Position numbers and translations under genes: made by a program. Shown here piece by piece: positions 1 to 8,421 of a stretch of DNA of 23,018 nucleotides. Under the pieces are notes generated by a model, which was given only the letters and a program-made list of their open reading frames with translations, searched no databases and was not told the origin of the DNA. Origin of the DNA: Chitinophaga pinensis. Lineage in GTDB: Bacteria; Bacteroidota; Bacteroidia; AKYH767-A; OLB10. The number at the start of each line of letters is the position of its first letter. Position 1 is the stretch's first letter. The stretch covers positions 1 through 23,018 of the forward strand of contig CAMBYJ010000004.1 in NCBI GenBank assembly GCA_945872015.1, written 5' to 3'.

Positions 1-781
1 CAAGAATATAGGTGGGGCAACACCTAATTTTGTTTTTAGTAATCCTATCTTTCAATCAATTGATGTTGGCAACAATGCGGCGCCCCAAATTGTTGATGTA
101 GATCGTGATGGAAAAAACGATTTGTTAATCGGAGAGCGAAGTGGGGTTCTGAATTTTTATAAGAACAATTCTTCCGGAACAAATTTATTGTTCAATTTAC
201 AATCCTCGAATTTCGGTGGTGTTAACGTAACAAACTTAAATGCAATCACAGGATATAGTAGTCCGCTTTTATTTGATAACGGTAATGGATATGAGCTATT
301 AGTTGGAAGTGAATCAGGAGCTGTTTTTCATTATCAGAATATTGATAATAATCTGACAGGCACTTTTGTTTTAGCTGATTCTTTGTATGAGAATATTTTC
401 GAGCCCAAAAGAGTTACGGTTTCAATGGCTGATTATAACCTCGATGGAAAAAAAGATTTAATGCTTGGTAATGGAGCTGGTGGGATAAGAGGTTATCTTG
501 GTAAAATGAGTAATGGTTTTTTTGAAAATCAAAATGCTGATTTGTTTTTTGAAGTTTCGCCTAATCCTTTAAAGTCAGAAAGTGTGTTAGTTTTAAAATT
601 TCAATCTCCATTAAGTAATGCTAAATTAGAGCTATTTGATATAGTTGGAAATATTGTTTTATCAACTACTGTTTTTGAACAATACATGACTTTCGATTTA
701 AGTGAAGTTAAATCGGGAGCATATCTAATTTCAGTTAATCAGGGTGGAAGAGCATTCTCTAAAAAAATAATTAAATTATGA
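1..781 (+). CDS. FG-GAP/VCBS repeat protein with T9SS type A sorting domain, 5'-partial
   Basis: The frame is open from base 2, so this is the last ~259 residues of a larger protein; the TTG at 122 is an internal leucine codon. Two calcium-loop motifs of the FG-GAP/VCBS beta-propeller type are visible (VDVDRDGKNDLLIGE near the cut end and YNLDGKKDLMLGN about 100 residues later). The last ~75 residues, starting at SPNP and ending in KKIIKL, match the T9SS type A C-terminal sorting domain, so the protein is expected to be exported by Sec, passed through the T9SS and held at the surface or released. It is clearly paralogous to the C-terminal third of the next gene (shared blocks such as FGGVNV, GYELLVGS and NLTG). 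Its stop overlaps the next ATG as ATGA, which suggests translational coupling. The ligand or role of the propeller cannot be told from sequence. Confidence 0.85.
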   Translation, partial: KNIGGATPNFVFSNPIFQSIDVGNNAAPQIVDVDRDGKNDLLIGERSGVLNFYKNNSSGTNLLFNLQSSNFGGVNVTNLNAITGYSSPLLFDNGNGYELLVGSESGAVFHYQNIDNNLTGTFVLADSLYENIFEPKRVTVSMADYNLDGKKDLMLGNGAGGIRGYLGKMSNGFFENQNADLFFEVSPNPLKSESVLVLKFQSPLSNAKLELFDIVGNIVLSTTVFEQYMTFDLSEVKSGAYLISVNQGGRAFSKKIIKL

Positions 782-2982
782 AATTAAGACATTGGTTGAT
801 ATCGTTGTTTTGCGGCTTTTCTTTTTTAGGGAACGCGCAAACGCAAACATTCTATCGCGATACGTTAGTACATGTGATGGATGTTAATAATCAACAATTG
901 TACAATGCATGGGGTGGTGGATTGAATAGTGCAGTGTTTGCTGAAATGGATTTGAACAATGATGGAATAATGGATTTAGTGGCATATAGTTCTAGCAACA
1001 ATAGAATTATCCCGATGATTAATAAAGGAGTCTATAAAAAGTCATCTTATGTTTACGCTCCTGAGTTTGTATCTAAATTCCCTACAGATCTAGATGGGTG
1101 GATTAAATCATTCGATTATGATAATGACGGTGACAAGGATTTATTCACCTATTATAATGCAAGTCTTCGCTGTTATAGAAATGATATTAATGCTGGGCAG
1201 GGGTTGTTATTCACGCTTGTGGTGCCTCAGTTATACACTCACTATGGTACTTTTCCTACAAATATTTATTGCTCACGTGTAAATATGCCTGAGTTATCCG
1301 ATGTAGATAATGATGGCGATATGGATGTTCTTGCTTTCTCTATCAGTGGAAGTTGGATTGAACATCATAAAAATTATTCAATGGATTCTTTAGGAAATCC
1401 TAACGGATTTTTAATGTATAATATTCCACAGTGTTGGGGTTATTTCGCACTTAAAGGAACTTATAATTCAGCTGATTTACCTCCAATTCCAGCTTGTCCG
1501 TTTTTGCCAGCAAATCCAATAGCTGATTTGTCAGATAATTTGCAAAAGAAACACGCAGGTTCTGTTTTGTGTGTATTTGATTCAGATGGTGATGGCGATA
1601 AAGATGTTTTAAATGGCGATGTTTTGTCGCCTAACGTTCTTTATTTAGAAAATTGTGGAACATCCGATTCAGCTTATGTATGCTCTCAGGATTCAGCTTT
1701 CCCAAGTTATAATGTTTCTGCCACAATGCTAGATGTCGCAGCTCCTTTTTATTTTGATGGCAACAATGACGGGAATAAAGATTTAGTAGTTTCAAATTTT
1801 TTCGATACAGGAGAAGATTATAAAAATGTGATGTTGTATATTAATACTACCAACAATCAAACGAATGTTTTTAGTTATTCTACTAACGAGTGGCTCGTTA
1901 ATGAGATGGTTGAGGTTGGTACAGGAGCTCATCCAGTTTTTTTTGATGTTAATGCAGATGGCAAAAAAGACTTGCTTGTTGCAAATGAGTATCGTTCAGA
2001 TGCTGGGGTATTAACAAGTAAAATCGCATACTATGTTAATGCTTCAACAGGAAGTGATTTTAAATTTCAATTTGTTACAGCTGATTTCGACTCGCTTTCA
2101 TTGACAGGTATTATTGGTATATCATTAACTTTTGGTGATGTTGATGGTGATAATGACGATGATATGATTGTCGGAGATGCAAGCGGAAACATTCATCTTT
2201 TTTCAAATGTTGCTACAATTGGTGCACCTGCTTCATTTGTGCTTACTACTCCTAATTATCTTGGAATAAATGTAGGCAGCAATGCTACACCACAATTAGT
2301 AGATGTTGATAGAGATGGACAGCTTGATTTGTTATTAGGCGAACGCAATGGTAATATCAATTATTATCATAACAATGGTGGATTTGTATTTGCTTTTGTA
2401 ACAGCAAATTTCGGAGGTGTAAATGTCAGAAAGTTAAATTCCTTTGCTGGGTTTAGTGTTCCGTATTTGTTTGATAACGGTAGTGGATATGAGTTATTGG
2501 TAGGATCTTTAAGCGGTTACCTTTATCATTACAACAATATTGATGGAAATCTAACTGGCAATTTTAATTTAGCGGACAGTATGTTTCAAAATATCTATGA
2601 GCCACAACGTTGTTACCCTGCAGCCTCTGATGTTGATGGCGATGGTAAATTTGATTTAGTGGTTGGTAATGCTTGTGGTGGAGTTGTATTGTATTCACAA
2701 AACAGTGTGTTGTCAGTTGATAACAGTATCGGAAATCAGGATTTTAATTTCATTGCTTATCCTAACCCAGTTTCAGATGAGTTAACAATAAAGCTTCCTG
2801 AAAGGAGTTCTAAAGAAAATTATCAAGTTAAAATTACTGATCTAGCAGGACGAGTAGTAGTTAATTACGCTATCACGACAAATATCAGCACGCTGGATGT
2901 AAAAAGTATTCAGCCTGGAGTATACATTTGTACTATCATCGGGAATGGCAAAATAGCATCCCAAAAAATTATGAAGTTATGA
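778..2982 (+). CDS. FG-GAP/VCBS repeat protein with T9SS type A sorting domain
   Basis: A 734-residue exported protein. Residues 1-20 form a Sec signal peptide with likely cleavage at GNA/QT. The body carries about nine Asp-rich calcium loops of the DxDxDGxxDL type (for example near residues 58-66, 113-121 and 175-183, the last around 620), as in FG-GAP/VCBS beta-propellers. Residues 661-734 start at YPNPVSDEL and end in SQKIMKL, a T9SS type A sorting domain. The natural reading is a secreted or surface-attached, calcium-stabilised propeller; no catalytic motif is visible. It is a tandem paralogue of the gene before it, with the last ~250 residues aligning block by block. Codon choice differs between the copies, so the duplication is not recent. 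The start overlaps the preceding stop (ATGA), and its own stop overlaps the next start the same way. Confidence 0.9.
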   Translation: MKLRHWLISLFCGFSFLGNAQTQTFYRDTLVHVMDVNNQQLYNAWGGGLNSAVFAEMDLNNDGIMDLVAYSSSNNRIIPMINKGVYKKSSYVYAPEFVSKFPTDLDGWIKSFDYDNDGDKDLFTYYNASLRCYRNDINAGQGLLFTLVVPQLYTHYGTFPTNIYCSRVNMPELSDVDNDGDMDVLAFSISGSWIEHHKNYSMDSLGNPNGFLMYNIPQCWGYFALKGTYNSADLPPIPACPFLPANPIADLSDNLQKKHAGSVLCVFDSDGDGDKDVLNGDVLSPNVLYLENCGTSDSAYVCSQDSAFPSYNVSATMLDVAAPFYFDGNNDGNKDLVVSNFFDTGEDYKNVMLYINTTNNQTNVFSYSTNEWLVNEMVEVGTGAHPVFFDVNADGKKDLLVANEYRSDAGVLTSKIAYYVNASTGSDFKFQFVTADFDSLSLTGIIGISLTFGDVDGDNDDDMIVGDASGNIHLFSNVATIGAPASFVLTTPNYLGINVGSNATPQLVDVDRDGQLDLLLGERNGNINYYHNNGGFVFAFVTANFGGVNVRKLNSFAGFSVPYLFDNGSGYELLVGSLSGYLYHYNNIDGNLTGNFNLADSMFQNIYEPQRCYPAASDVDGDGKFDLVVGNACGGVVLYSQNSVLSVDNSIGNQDFNFIAYPNPVSDELTIKLPERSSKENYQVKITDLAGRVVVNYAITTNISTLDVKSIQPGVYICTIIGNGKIASQKIMKL

Positions 2983-3383
2983 AGTCGTATTTATCATTTC
3001 TTATGACAATTTTGTTTGTCACATCTTTCAATAGTTGCAAGGAAGATGATTGTAAAGCTGGCTCAGATGGAGCGCTCACCGTTGCAGCCAAAATGATTCA
3101 TCATACGCGTGAAATTAAAGGTTGTACAGTTTATGTTAAGTTTAACACACAGGATTTTCCCGGTGCTTCACCTGCTAATTATGATTTAACTTTTAAAGCA
3201 AATGATTCAACTAGTATTGCATATTTACGAGGATTAAATTGTGGTAATTATTATTTATACGCTGTTGGAATTGATAGTTTAATTCTTCCTCCTAATAACG
3301 TTGTTAAAGGCGGAATTCCTTTTAGTACATCTCAAAAAGAGGGCACTCAAAATATTAACTTGTATGTTACTGAAGGTGATTAA
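2979..3383 (+). CDS. Small lipoprotein of unknown function
   Basis: 134 residues from the ATG at 2979. This start is chosen over the upstream one at 2928 because it overlaps the previous stop as ATGA and places a signal peptide at the N-terminus: a hydrophobic stretch to residue 16, then FNSC with Cys20 as the likely lipidated cysteine. The mature part holds cysteines at 25, 49 and 88 and alternating hydrophobic segments, and ends in NLYVTEGD. It looks like a small beta-sandwich domain, but I do not recognise a named family. It lies between a T9SS cargo gene and the cytochrome-propeller lipoprotein and overlaps the latter's start, so it is probably co-translated with it. A structural or partner role at the outer membrane is inference only. 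Confidence 0.75.
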   Translation: MKSYLSFLMTILFVTSFNSCKEDDCKAGSDGALTVAAKMIHHTREIKGCTVYVKFNTQDFPGASPANYDLTFKANDSTSIAYLRGLNCGNYYLYAVGIDSLILPPNNVVKGGIPFSTSQKEGTQNINLYVTEGD

Positions 3384-4851
3384 GAAGCTTATTTACATGG
3401 TTGCTTTTTCAGCCATCTTTTTTTTGACGGCATGTCGTTATGATGTGTATGAAGCACCCGTTGTAAGTAATTATCCAGATGATGTTGATGCAATTATAAC
3501 TGGGAAGTGCGCAACAGCAGGTTGTCATAATAATGTGAGTAGTGTTGGTGCTGCGGGCTTGGATTTGTCTACGTGGGAGTCGTTGTACAAAGGGACAAAT
3601 AACGGAGCAATTGTAATTCCTCGTCGATCAGATTTTAGTACCTTGCTTTATTTCACAAACACAGATAGTACCAAAGGATTAGTTGTTCTTCCAACAATGC
3701 CTATTAATGGTACGCCACTAAGCGATAGCGAATATCAGACTTTAAAATCATGGATTGATGCAGGTGGTAAATCGAAAGCCGGAGATTTCATGTTTCCTGT
3801 TGATGCTAATCGTGAAAAGTATTATGTAGCCAATCAGGGCTGCGATGTCGTGTCAGTTTTTGATGCAAAAAAGGAAGTTGTTATGTCGATGGTTGATGTG
3901 GGACAGAATGCGGGTGCAACGCCACCGGAGTCGCCACATAACATTAAAGTTACACCGGATGGAAAGTACTGGGTAACTGTTTACCTTAATTCTGATATTG
4001 TTCAGCTATACAGCACCGTTAGTGATGAGCTAATAAAAACAATTCCAATTGGCAATGGTATAGCAGGAGGGTGGAATACAATCAGTATTTCTAAGAATTC
4101 AAAGTTTGGTTATGCTGTAGACTATAATGGAGGTCGTGTTGCAATCGTTGATTTTGATAATAATTCATCTCAAACTATTGGGCCTTTCCCAAGTACAGGT
4201 TCTACTATTAATTTACATGGATCAGCGTTGAATGCAACGGATGATACGTTATATGTAACATATCAAGAGTCTAGTAAGCTGGTGAAAATCCCTTTACTTG
4301 ATCCATCTAACTATGAAGATGTAAATTTAAATCCGATAGGCCCTGATTTTTCAGCGCAAGCATTAAAGCCTCATGAAATTATTTTTGCTCCTGATTACAG
4401 TAAATATTTTGTAACATGCCAGGATGTAAATCAGGTTCGCGTATTTGATGCAAAAACCGATCAATTAATTAAGGTAATTCCTGTAGGAGTCTATCCACTT
4501 GAATTTGCAATGTCTGCGGAGAATAATCTTTTGTTTGTAAGTAACATGGAAGATGTAACTTTTCTTCCAGAGGTAAAAGGTTCTGTCAGTGTTATTGATA
4601 TCACTACTTTGCAGGAAATTAAAAAAGTGAGAGTAGGATGGCAGCCGCATGGTATTGCGGTCGATAAATCGAAAAATTGTGTAATTGTTACCAATAGAAA
4701 TTTCACAGGTGGTCCCGCTCCTCATCATGCATCTGCTTGTGCTGGGAAGAATGGATCATTAAGCAAAATAGATATGGTTACTTTAGAAAAAGATAATTCT
4801 TTCAATCCAGAAGTTTCCGTTGACCCTTATTCTGTGGCAATAAAACCATAA
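3364..4851 (+). CDS. c-type cytochrome / YncE-like beta-propeller lipoprotein
   Basis: About 495 residues from the ATG at 3364; the GTG at 3376 (MIKKLIYMVAF) is an equally good start, while the frame from 3301 gives no sensible signal peptide. A lipoprotein signal ends at LTAC (Cys24). Residues ~35-137 form a small cytochrome c domain: heme motif Cys49-x4-Cys54-His55, and a TMP motif whose Met112 is a plausible distal ligand. Note four residues between the cysteines instead of the usual two. Residues ~145-495 form a YVTN/YncE-like beta-propeller with repeated units (YYVANQGCDVVSVFD, YFVTCQDVNQVRVFD, LFVSNMEDV). Expected location is the outer membrane, with heme attached in the periplasm. The substrate or electron partner is unknown. 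The start overlaps the preceding gene and the stop overlaps the next start by one base. Confidence 0.85.
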   Translation: MLLKVIKKLIYMVAFSAIFFLTACRYDVYEAPVVSNYPDDVDAIITGKCATAGCHNNVSSVGAAGLDLSTWESLYKGTNNGAIVIPRRSDFSTLLYFTNTDSTKGLVVLPTMPINGTPLSDSEYQTLKSWIDAGGKSKAGDFMFPVDANREKYYVANQGCDVVSVFDAKKEVVMSMVDVGQNAGATPPESPHNIKVTPDGKYWVTVYLNSDIVQLYSTVSDELIKTIPIGNGIAGGWNTISISKNSKFGYAVDYNGGRVAIVDFDNNSSQTIGPFPSTGSTINLHGSALNATDDTLYVTYQESSKLVKIPLLDPSNYEDVNLNPIGPDFSAQALKPHEIIFAPDYSKYFVTCQDVNQVRVFDAKTDQLIKVIPVGVYPLEFAMSAENNLLFVSNMEDVTFLPEVKGSVSVIDITTLQEIKKVRVGWQPHGIAVDKSKNCVIVTNRNFTGGPAPHHASACAGKNGSLSKIDMVTLEKDNSFNPEVSVDPYSVAIKP

Positions 4852-5252
4852 TGCAAAAATCAATTGTGTTTTACGATAGTGAATGCATAATGTGTTCGCG
4901 ATTTATACTTACAGTTTTTCAGTACGATAAAGATTCTTCCATTTATTTTTCAAGTTTAGATTCTGAATTATTCAAATCAATCAAGAAAAGCACAGTTAAT
5001 TATATTCCCGATGAAACCGTCGTGTTTTATAGAAATCAAACGGATTTATATTATAAGTCAAAGGCTGTATTACAAATATGTAAGCAATTGAAATTCCCTT
5101 TTAATCTTTTTGTTGTGTTTAATCTATTTCCTTCTACTTTTTTAGATTCGATGTATTCGATTATTGCTAAGAATCGTAAAAGATGGTTTGGAAAATCAAG
5201 TGATAATTGCTCTTTAGTTCAGGCTAAATTTTCGGAAAGGGTTTTAAAATAA
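4851..5252 (+). CDS. DCC-family (DUF393) thiol-disulfide oxidoreductase-like protein
   Basis: 133 residues with no signal peptide, so probably cytosolic. The N-terminus VFYDSECIMCSRFI carries the DxxCxxC signature of the DCC family (Asp9, Cys12, Cys15), which is thioredoxin-fold-like; length fits the family. Later parts (DETVVFYRNQ, YYKSKAVLQI, then a hydrophobic stretch FPFNLFVVFNLFPSTFLDSMYSIIAKNR) also match the usual order of the family. Members are annotated as thiol-disulfide oxidoreductases, but physiological substrates are largely unproven. ATG overlaps the preceding TAA by one base (TAATG), so it is the last gene of the packed run. A tie to the neighbouring cytochrome is possible but weakened by the lack of an export signal. 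The stop is followed directly by a terminator hairpin. Confidence 0.8.
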   Translation: MQKSIVFYDSECIMCSRFILTVFQYDKDSSIYFSSLDSELFKSIKKSTVNYIPDETVVFYRNQTDLYYKSKAVLQICKQLKFPFNLFVVFNLFPSTFLDSMYSIIAKNRKRWFGKSSDNCSLVQAKFSERVLK

Positions 5253-5280
5253 AAGAGGCGCCCGAAAGCGCCTCTTCTTT
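5253..5280. terminator. Bidirectional intrinsic terminator between DCC gene and mdh
   Basis: A 9-bp perfect stem (5253-5261 with 5268-5276) with a 6-base loop CCGAAA. T-rich sequence follows on both strands: CTTT on the plus side and TTATTTT on the minus side. It begins at the base after the DCC stop and lies 16 bases past the mdh stop, so it can serve both converging genes. Confidence 0.85.
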
Positions 5281-5296
5281 ATGTCAATAAACTGAA

Positions 5297-6232
5297 TTAT
5301 GCAGTTTGCATATTGTCTAATACACTCATTACTTCTTTAACTGCAGTTGCTGAGTTGGTCAACAATAATTTTTCTGCGTCATTTAATTGAAGTTCGATAA
5401 TTTCTTCGATACCATTTTTACCTAATTTAACTGGAACACCTAGATAAATATCTTTCATTCCATATTCGCCTTGAAGCCAAGCGCAAACAGGGTAAATTCT
5501 TTTTTGGTCACGAACAATTGCTTCTACCATTTGAGCTGCTGCTGCTCCTGGTGCATACCATGCAGAAGTTCCCATAAGATTTACTAATTCGCCACCACCA
5601 ACTTTAGTGCGATGTACAATCGCTTCTAATTTATCTGCTGCGATTAATTCAGTCACTGGAATTCCAGAAACAGTTGTATAGCGTGGAAGTGGAACCATTG
5701 TATCTCCATGGCCACCCATTAAAATTGCTTGAATATCTTTTGGTGAGCAATTTAAAGCTTCAGCTAAGAAAGCACGGTAGCGAGCTGTATCTAAGATACC
5801 CGCCATACCAAATACTTTCTTACTGTCTAATCCTGAGTTTAGGTAAGCACAATAAGTCATTACATCAAGTGGATTACTCACAACGATAATAATCGTATTT
5901 GGAGAATACTTAATAATATTTTCAGTAACCGATTTAACGATACCTGCATTAGTAGCGATTAGGTCATCGCGACTCATGCCTGGTTTTCTTGGAAGTCCTG
6001 AAGTAATTACTACTACATCCGACCCTGCAGTTGCTGCATAATCATTTGTTGAGCCTTTAACACGAGTATCGTAAAGGTTAATTGGCGCAGTTTGCCAGAT
6101 ATCTAACGATTTTCCTTCTGCGATACCTTCTTTGATATCTAATAAAATTACTTCGTTGGCAAGTTCATTATGTGCTATGACATTTGCGCATGTGGCTCCA
6201 ACATTACCAGCGCCTACTACAGTTACTTTCAT
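5297..6232 (-). CDS. mdh: Malate dehydrogenase (LDH-like type)
   Basis: 311 residues, the usual length for the LDH-like bacterial malate dehydrogenase, which interconverts malate and oxaloacetate with NAD(H) in the TCA cycle in the cytosol. Seen in the sequence: Rossmann nucleotide loop GAGNVG (residues 7-12), the NAD-ribose aspartate in LLDIKEG (Asp32), the mobile active-site loop GLPRKPGMSRDDL with Arg82 and Arg88, VSNPLD with Asn120, GILDTARYR with Asp148 and Arg151, and the catalytic histidine in GGHGDTMVPL (His175). Arg82 at the specificity position points to malate rather than lactate. The gene converges with the cytochrome run and stands downstream of gyrB on the same strand, separated from it by a terminator and a promoter candidate, so it is probably its own transcription unit. 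Confidence 0.97.
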   Translation of the reverse strand: MKVTVVGAGNVGATCANVIAHNELANEVILLDIKEGIAEGKSLDIWQTAPINLYDTRVKGSTNDYAATAGSDVVVITSGLPRKPGMSRDDLIATNAGIVKSVTENIIKYSPNTIIIVVSNPLDVMTYCAYLNSGLDSKKVFGMAGILDTARYRAFLAEALNCSPKDIQAILMGGHGDTMVPLPRYTTVSGIPVTELIAADKLEAIVHRTKVGGGELVNLMGTSAWYAPGAAAAQMVEAIVRDQKRIYPVCAWLQGEYGMKDIYLGVPVKLGKNGIEEIIELQLNDAEKLLLTNSATAVKEVMSVLDNMQTA

Positions 6233-6257
6233 TTTTATATTCTTAAAATTTGTGATG

Positions 6258-6287
6258 CGAAATTACAAAAAACCTATTGCTATCAAA
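6258..6287 (-). promoter_or_regulatory. Candidate Bacteroidota promoter for mdh
   Basis: On the minus strand, TTTG (6284-6287) and TAATTTCG (6258-6265) are separated by 18 bases, close to the Bacteroidota pattern TTTG/TAnnTTTG; the -7 box has one mismatch. Transcription would start about 20 bases before the mdh ATG. Confidence 0.5.
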
Positions 6288-6339
6288 TAAAAAAATAATT
6301 TAATAGTGATAATATTTATCAGATTAGTGTAAATAAAAA

Positions 6340-6361
6340 AAGCCACAGAAATCTGTGGCTT
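6340..6361 (-). terminator. Intrinsic terminator after gyrB
   Basis: Perfect 9-bp stem (6340-6348 with 6353-6361) around the loop AAAT. On the minus strand it is followed by seven T residues. It lies about 20 bases past the gyrB stop and separates gyrB from mdh. Confidence 0.9.
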
Positions 6362-6380
6362 AAATTTTTAAAGATGTTGG

Positions 6381-8351
6381 TTATGCATCCACCTTCGCAT
6401 ACTTCGCGTTTTTCTCGATAAACTCACGACGAGGAGGTACATCATCGCCCATTAGCATTGAGAAGATACGATCAGCTTCAGCAGCACTTTCGATTGTTAC
6501 TTGACGTAAAGTACGAGTATCGGGGCGCATTGTAGTAGACCAAAGTTGCTCTGCGTTCATCTCTCCAAGACCTTTATAGCGTTGGATATTTACAGATGAT
6601 TCTTTTCCTTCGCCAGCCATACGTTTTACAGCTGCAAGACGTTGTTCATCAGTCCAGCAATATTCTTCTTCCTTACCTTTCTTTACTAAATACAATGGAG
6701 GAGTAGCAATGTAGATATAACCGTTCTCAATTAATTCTTTCATGTGACGGAAGAAGAAAGTAAGAATAAGTGTTGTGATATGACTACCATCCACATCCGC
6801 ATCGGTCATGATTACAATTTTGTGGTAGCGTAATTTCTCAATATTTAAAGCTCTTTCGTCTTCTGCGGTTCCTTTAGAAACCCCCATAGCTGTAAACATA
6901 TTGCGAATCTCTTCATTATCGAAGATTTTATAATCCATTGCTTTTTCTACGTTCAGGATTTTACCTCTTAATGGAAGAATAGCTTGGAAATTTCTATCAC
7001 GGCCTTGTTTAGCTGTTCCACCCGCCGAATCTCCCTCGACAAGAAACAATTCACATTTGCCTGGGTCGCGTTCTGAACAATCACTTAATTTACCTGGAAG
7101 TCCTGTTCCAGTGAAAGCTCCTTTACGTTGTACCATTTCACGCGCTTTACGGGCAGCATGACGAGCGGTTGCAGCAAGGATAACTTTATTTACGATAGTC
7201 CGCGCTTCACGAGGATGTTCTTCTAAATAAATATTTAGCATTTCAGCCACTGCCTGATCAACAGCACCCATTACTTCGTTATTACCTAACTTGGTTTTTG
7301 TTTGACCTTCGAATTGTGGTTCCTGAACTTTTACTGAAATAACAGCTGTTAATCCTTCGCGAAAGTCATCACCACTTATATCAAATTTTAACTTTGATAA
7401 TAAACCTTCTTTTTCCGCATATGATTTTAATGTTCTTGTAAGTGCTCTTCTGAATCCTGCTAAGTGAGTACCACCTTCGTGTGTATTAATATTGTTTACA
7501 TACGAATGTACATTCTCATTAAAAGATGAGTTGTAACTTAAAGCAACCTCTACTGGAATTCCGCTTTTTTCGCCTTCCATGTAGATGGTATCTTCCATTA
7601 ACTTCTCTCTTGTTTTATCAAGAAATTCAACGAACTCTACTAATCCTCTATCTGAGTAAAAGTTTTCTGCGTTGATTGGATTATTGTTTTCGTCTAGTTC
7701 ACGTAAATCAGAAATATTGATGCGAATTCCTTTATTTAAAAATGAAAGTTCACGCATACGAGATGCTAACGTATCGTAGATATAAACTACAGAGGTAAAA
7801 ATGGAATCATCTGGTTTGAAAGTTACCTCAGTACCTGTTCTGTTAGTTTCGCCTACAATTTTAGCAGGGTATAATGGTTTACCAATGCTAAATTCTTGTT
7901 GCCATATTTCACCGTTACGATGAACAGTGGCTTTTAAGTGAGTTGACAATGCGTTTACGCAAGAAACCCCAACACCATGAAGTCCACCAGAAACCTTGTA
8001 TGAATCCTTATCGAATTTACCACCAGCATGTAATACTGTCATTACTACTTCTAATGCTGACTTCTTTTCTTTCGGATGCATATCCGTTGGAATACCTCTA
8101 CCATCATCACGAACGGTAATGCTATTGTCAGTGTTAATGAAAACATCAATGTTTTTGCAATGACCTGCTAACGCTTCGTCAATTGAGTTGTCTACTACTT
8201 CGTAAACAAGGTGATGTAAACCTTTAACGCCAATATCACCAATGTACATGGCTGGTCTTTTTCTTACCGCCTCTAAGCCCTCAAGCACTTGTATGCTATC
8301 CGCTGAATATTCGTTTTGTTTCTGTTCTTGTTCTAGCAATTGATCGCTCAT
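6381..8351 (-). CDS. gyrB: DNA gyrase subunit B
   Basis: 656 residues from the ATG at 8351. With GyrA it introduces negative supercoils using ATP. Seen in order: GHKL ATPase with EVVDNSIDEA (Asn55), DDGRGIP (82-88) and the lid GGLHGVGVS (122-130); the transducer; the TOPRIM domain with LVEGDSAGG (437-445), PLRGKILNVEKA and DADVDGSH (517-524); then RYKGLGEMN (591-599) and a C-terminal tail ending RREFIEKNAKYAKVDA, typical of GyrB rather than ParE. It lacks the ~165-residue insertion of E. coli GyrB, as in most phyla. An ATG at 8390 would add 13 residues, but an exact -7 box (8388-8395) overlaps it, so 8351 is preferred. The gene is monocistronic by its promoter and terminator. Confidence 0.97.
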   Translation of the reverse strand: MSDQLLEQEQKQNEYSADSIQVLEGLEAVRKRPAMYIGDIGVKGLHHLVYEVVDNSIDEALAGHCKNIDVFINTDNSITVRDDGRGIPTDMHPKEKKSALEVVMTVLHAGGKFDKDSYKVSGGLHGVGVSCVNALSTHLKATVHRNGEIWQQEFSIGKPLYPAKIVGETNRTGTEVTFKPDDSIFTSVVYIYDTLASRMRELSFLNKGIRINISDLRELDENNNPINAENFYSDRGLVEFVEFLDKTREKLMEDTIYMEGEKSGIPVEVALSYNSSFNENVHSYVNNINTHEGGTHLAGFRRALTRTLKSYAEKEGLLSKLKFDISGDDFREGLTAVISVKVQEPQFEGQTKTKLGNNEVMGAVDQAVAEMLNIYLEEHPREARTIVNKVILAATARHAARKAREMVQRKGAFTGTGLPGKLSDCSERDPGKCELFLVEGDSAGGTAKQGRDRNFQAILPLRGKILNVEKAMDYKIFDNEEIRNMFTAMGVSKGTAEDERALNIEKLRYHKIVIMTDADVDGSHITTLILTFFFRHMKELIENGYIYIATPPLYLVKKGKEEEYCWTDEQRLAAVKRMAGEGKESSVNIQRYKGLGEMNAEQLWSTTMRPDTRTLRQVTIESAAEADRIFSMLMGDDVPPRREFIEKNAKYAKVDA

Positions 8352-8387
8352 TATTTTGTAAATAAAATTTAATTGAAATTTATCAAA

Positions 8388-8421
8388 CAAAGATAGCGAA
8401 AAACATCCTTTCTATTTCAAA
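8388..8421 (-). promoter_or_regulatory. Promoter of gyrB
   Basis: On the minus strand, TATCTTTG (8388-8395) is an exact TAnnTTTG -7 box. TTTG (8418-8421) lies 22 bases upstream as the -33 element. The predicted transcript starts near 8380, giving a 5' leader of roughly 30 bases before the ATG at 8351. Confidence 0.65.

Noticed and set aside
8352..8390. N-terminal extension of GyrB to an ATG at 8390
   Set aside because: An exact -7 promoter box overlaps this ATG, and the extension is not typical GyrB sequence.
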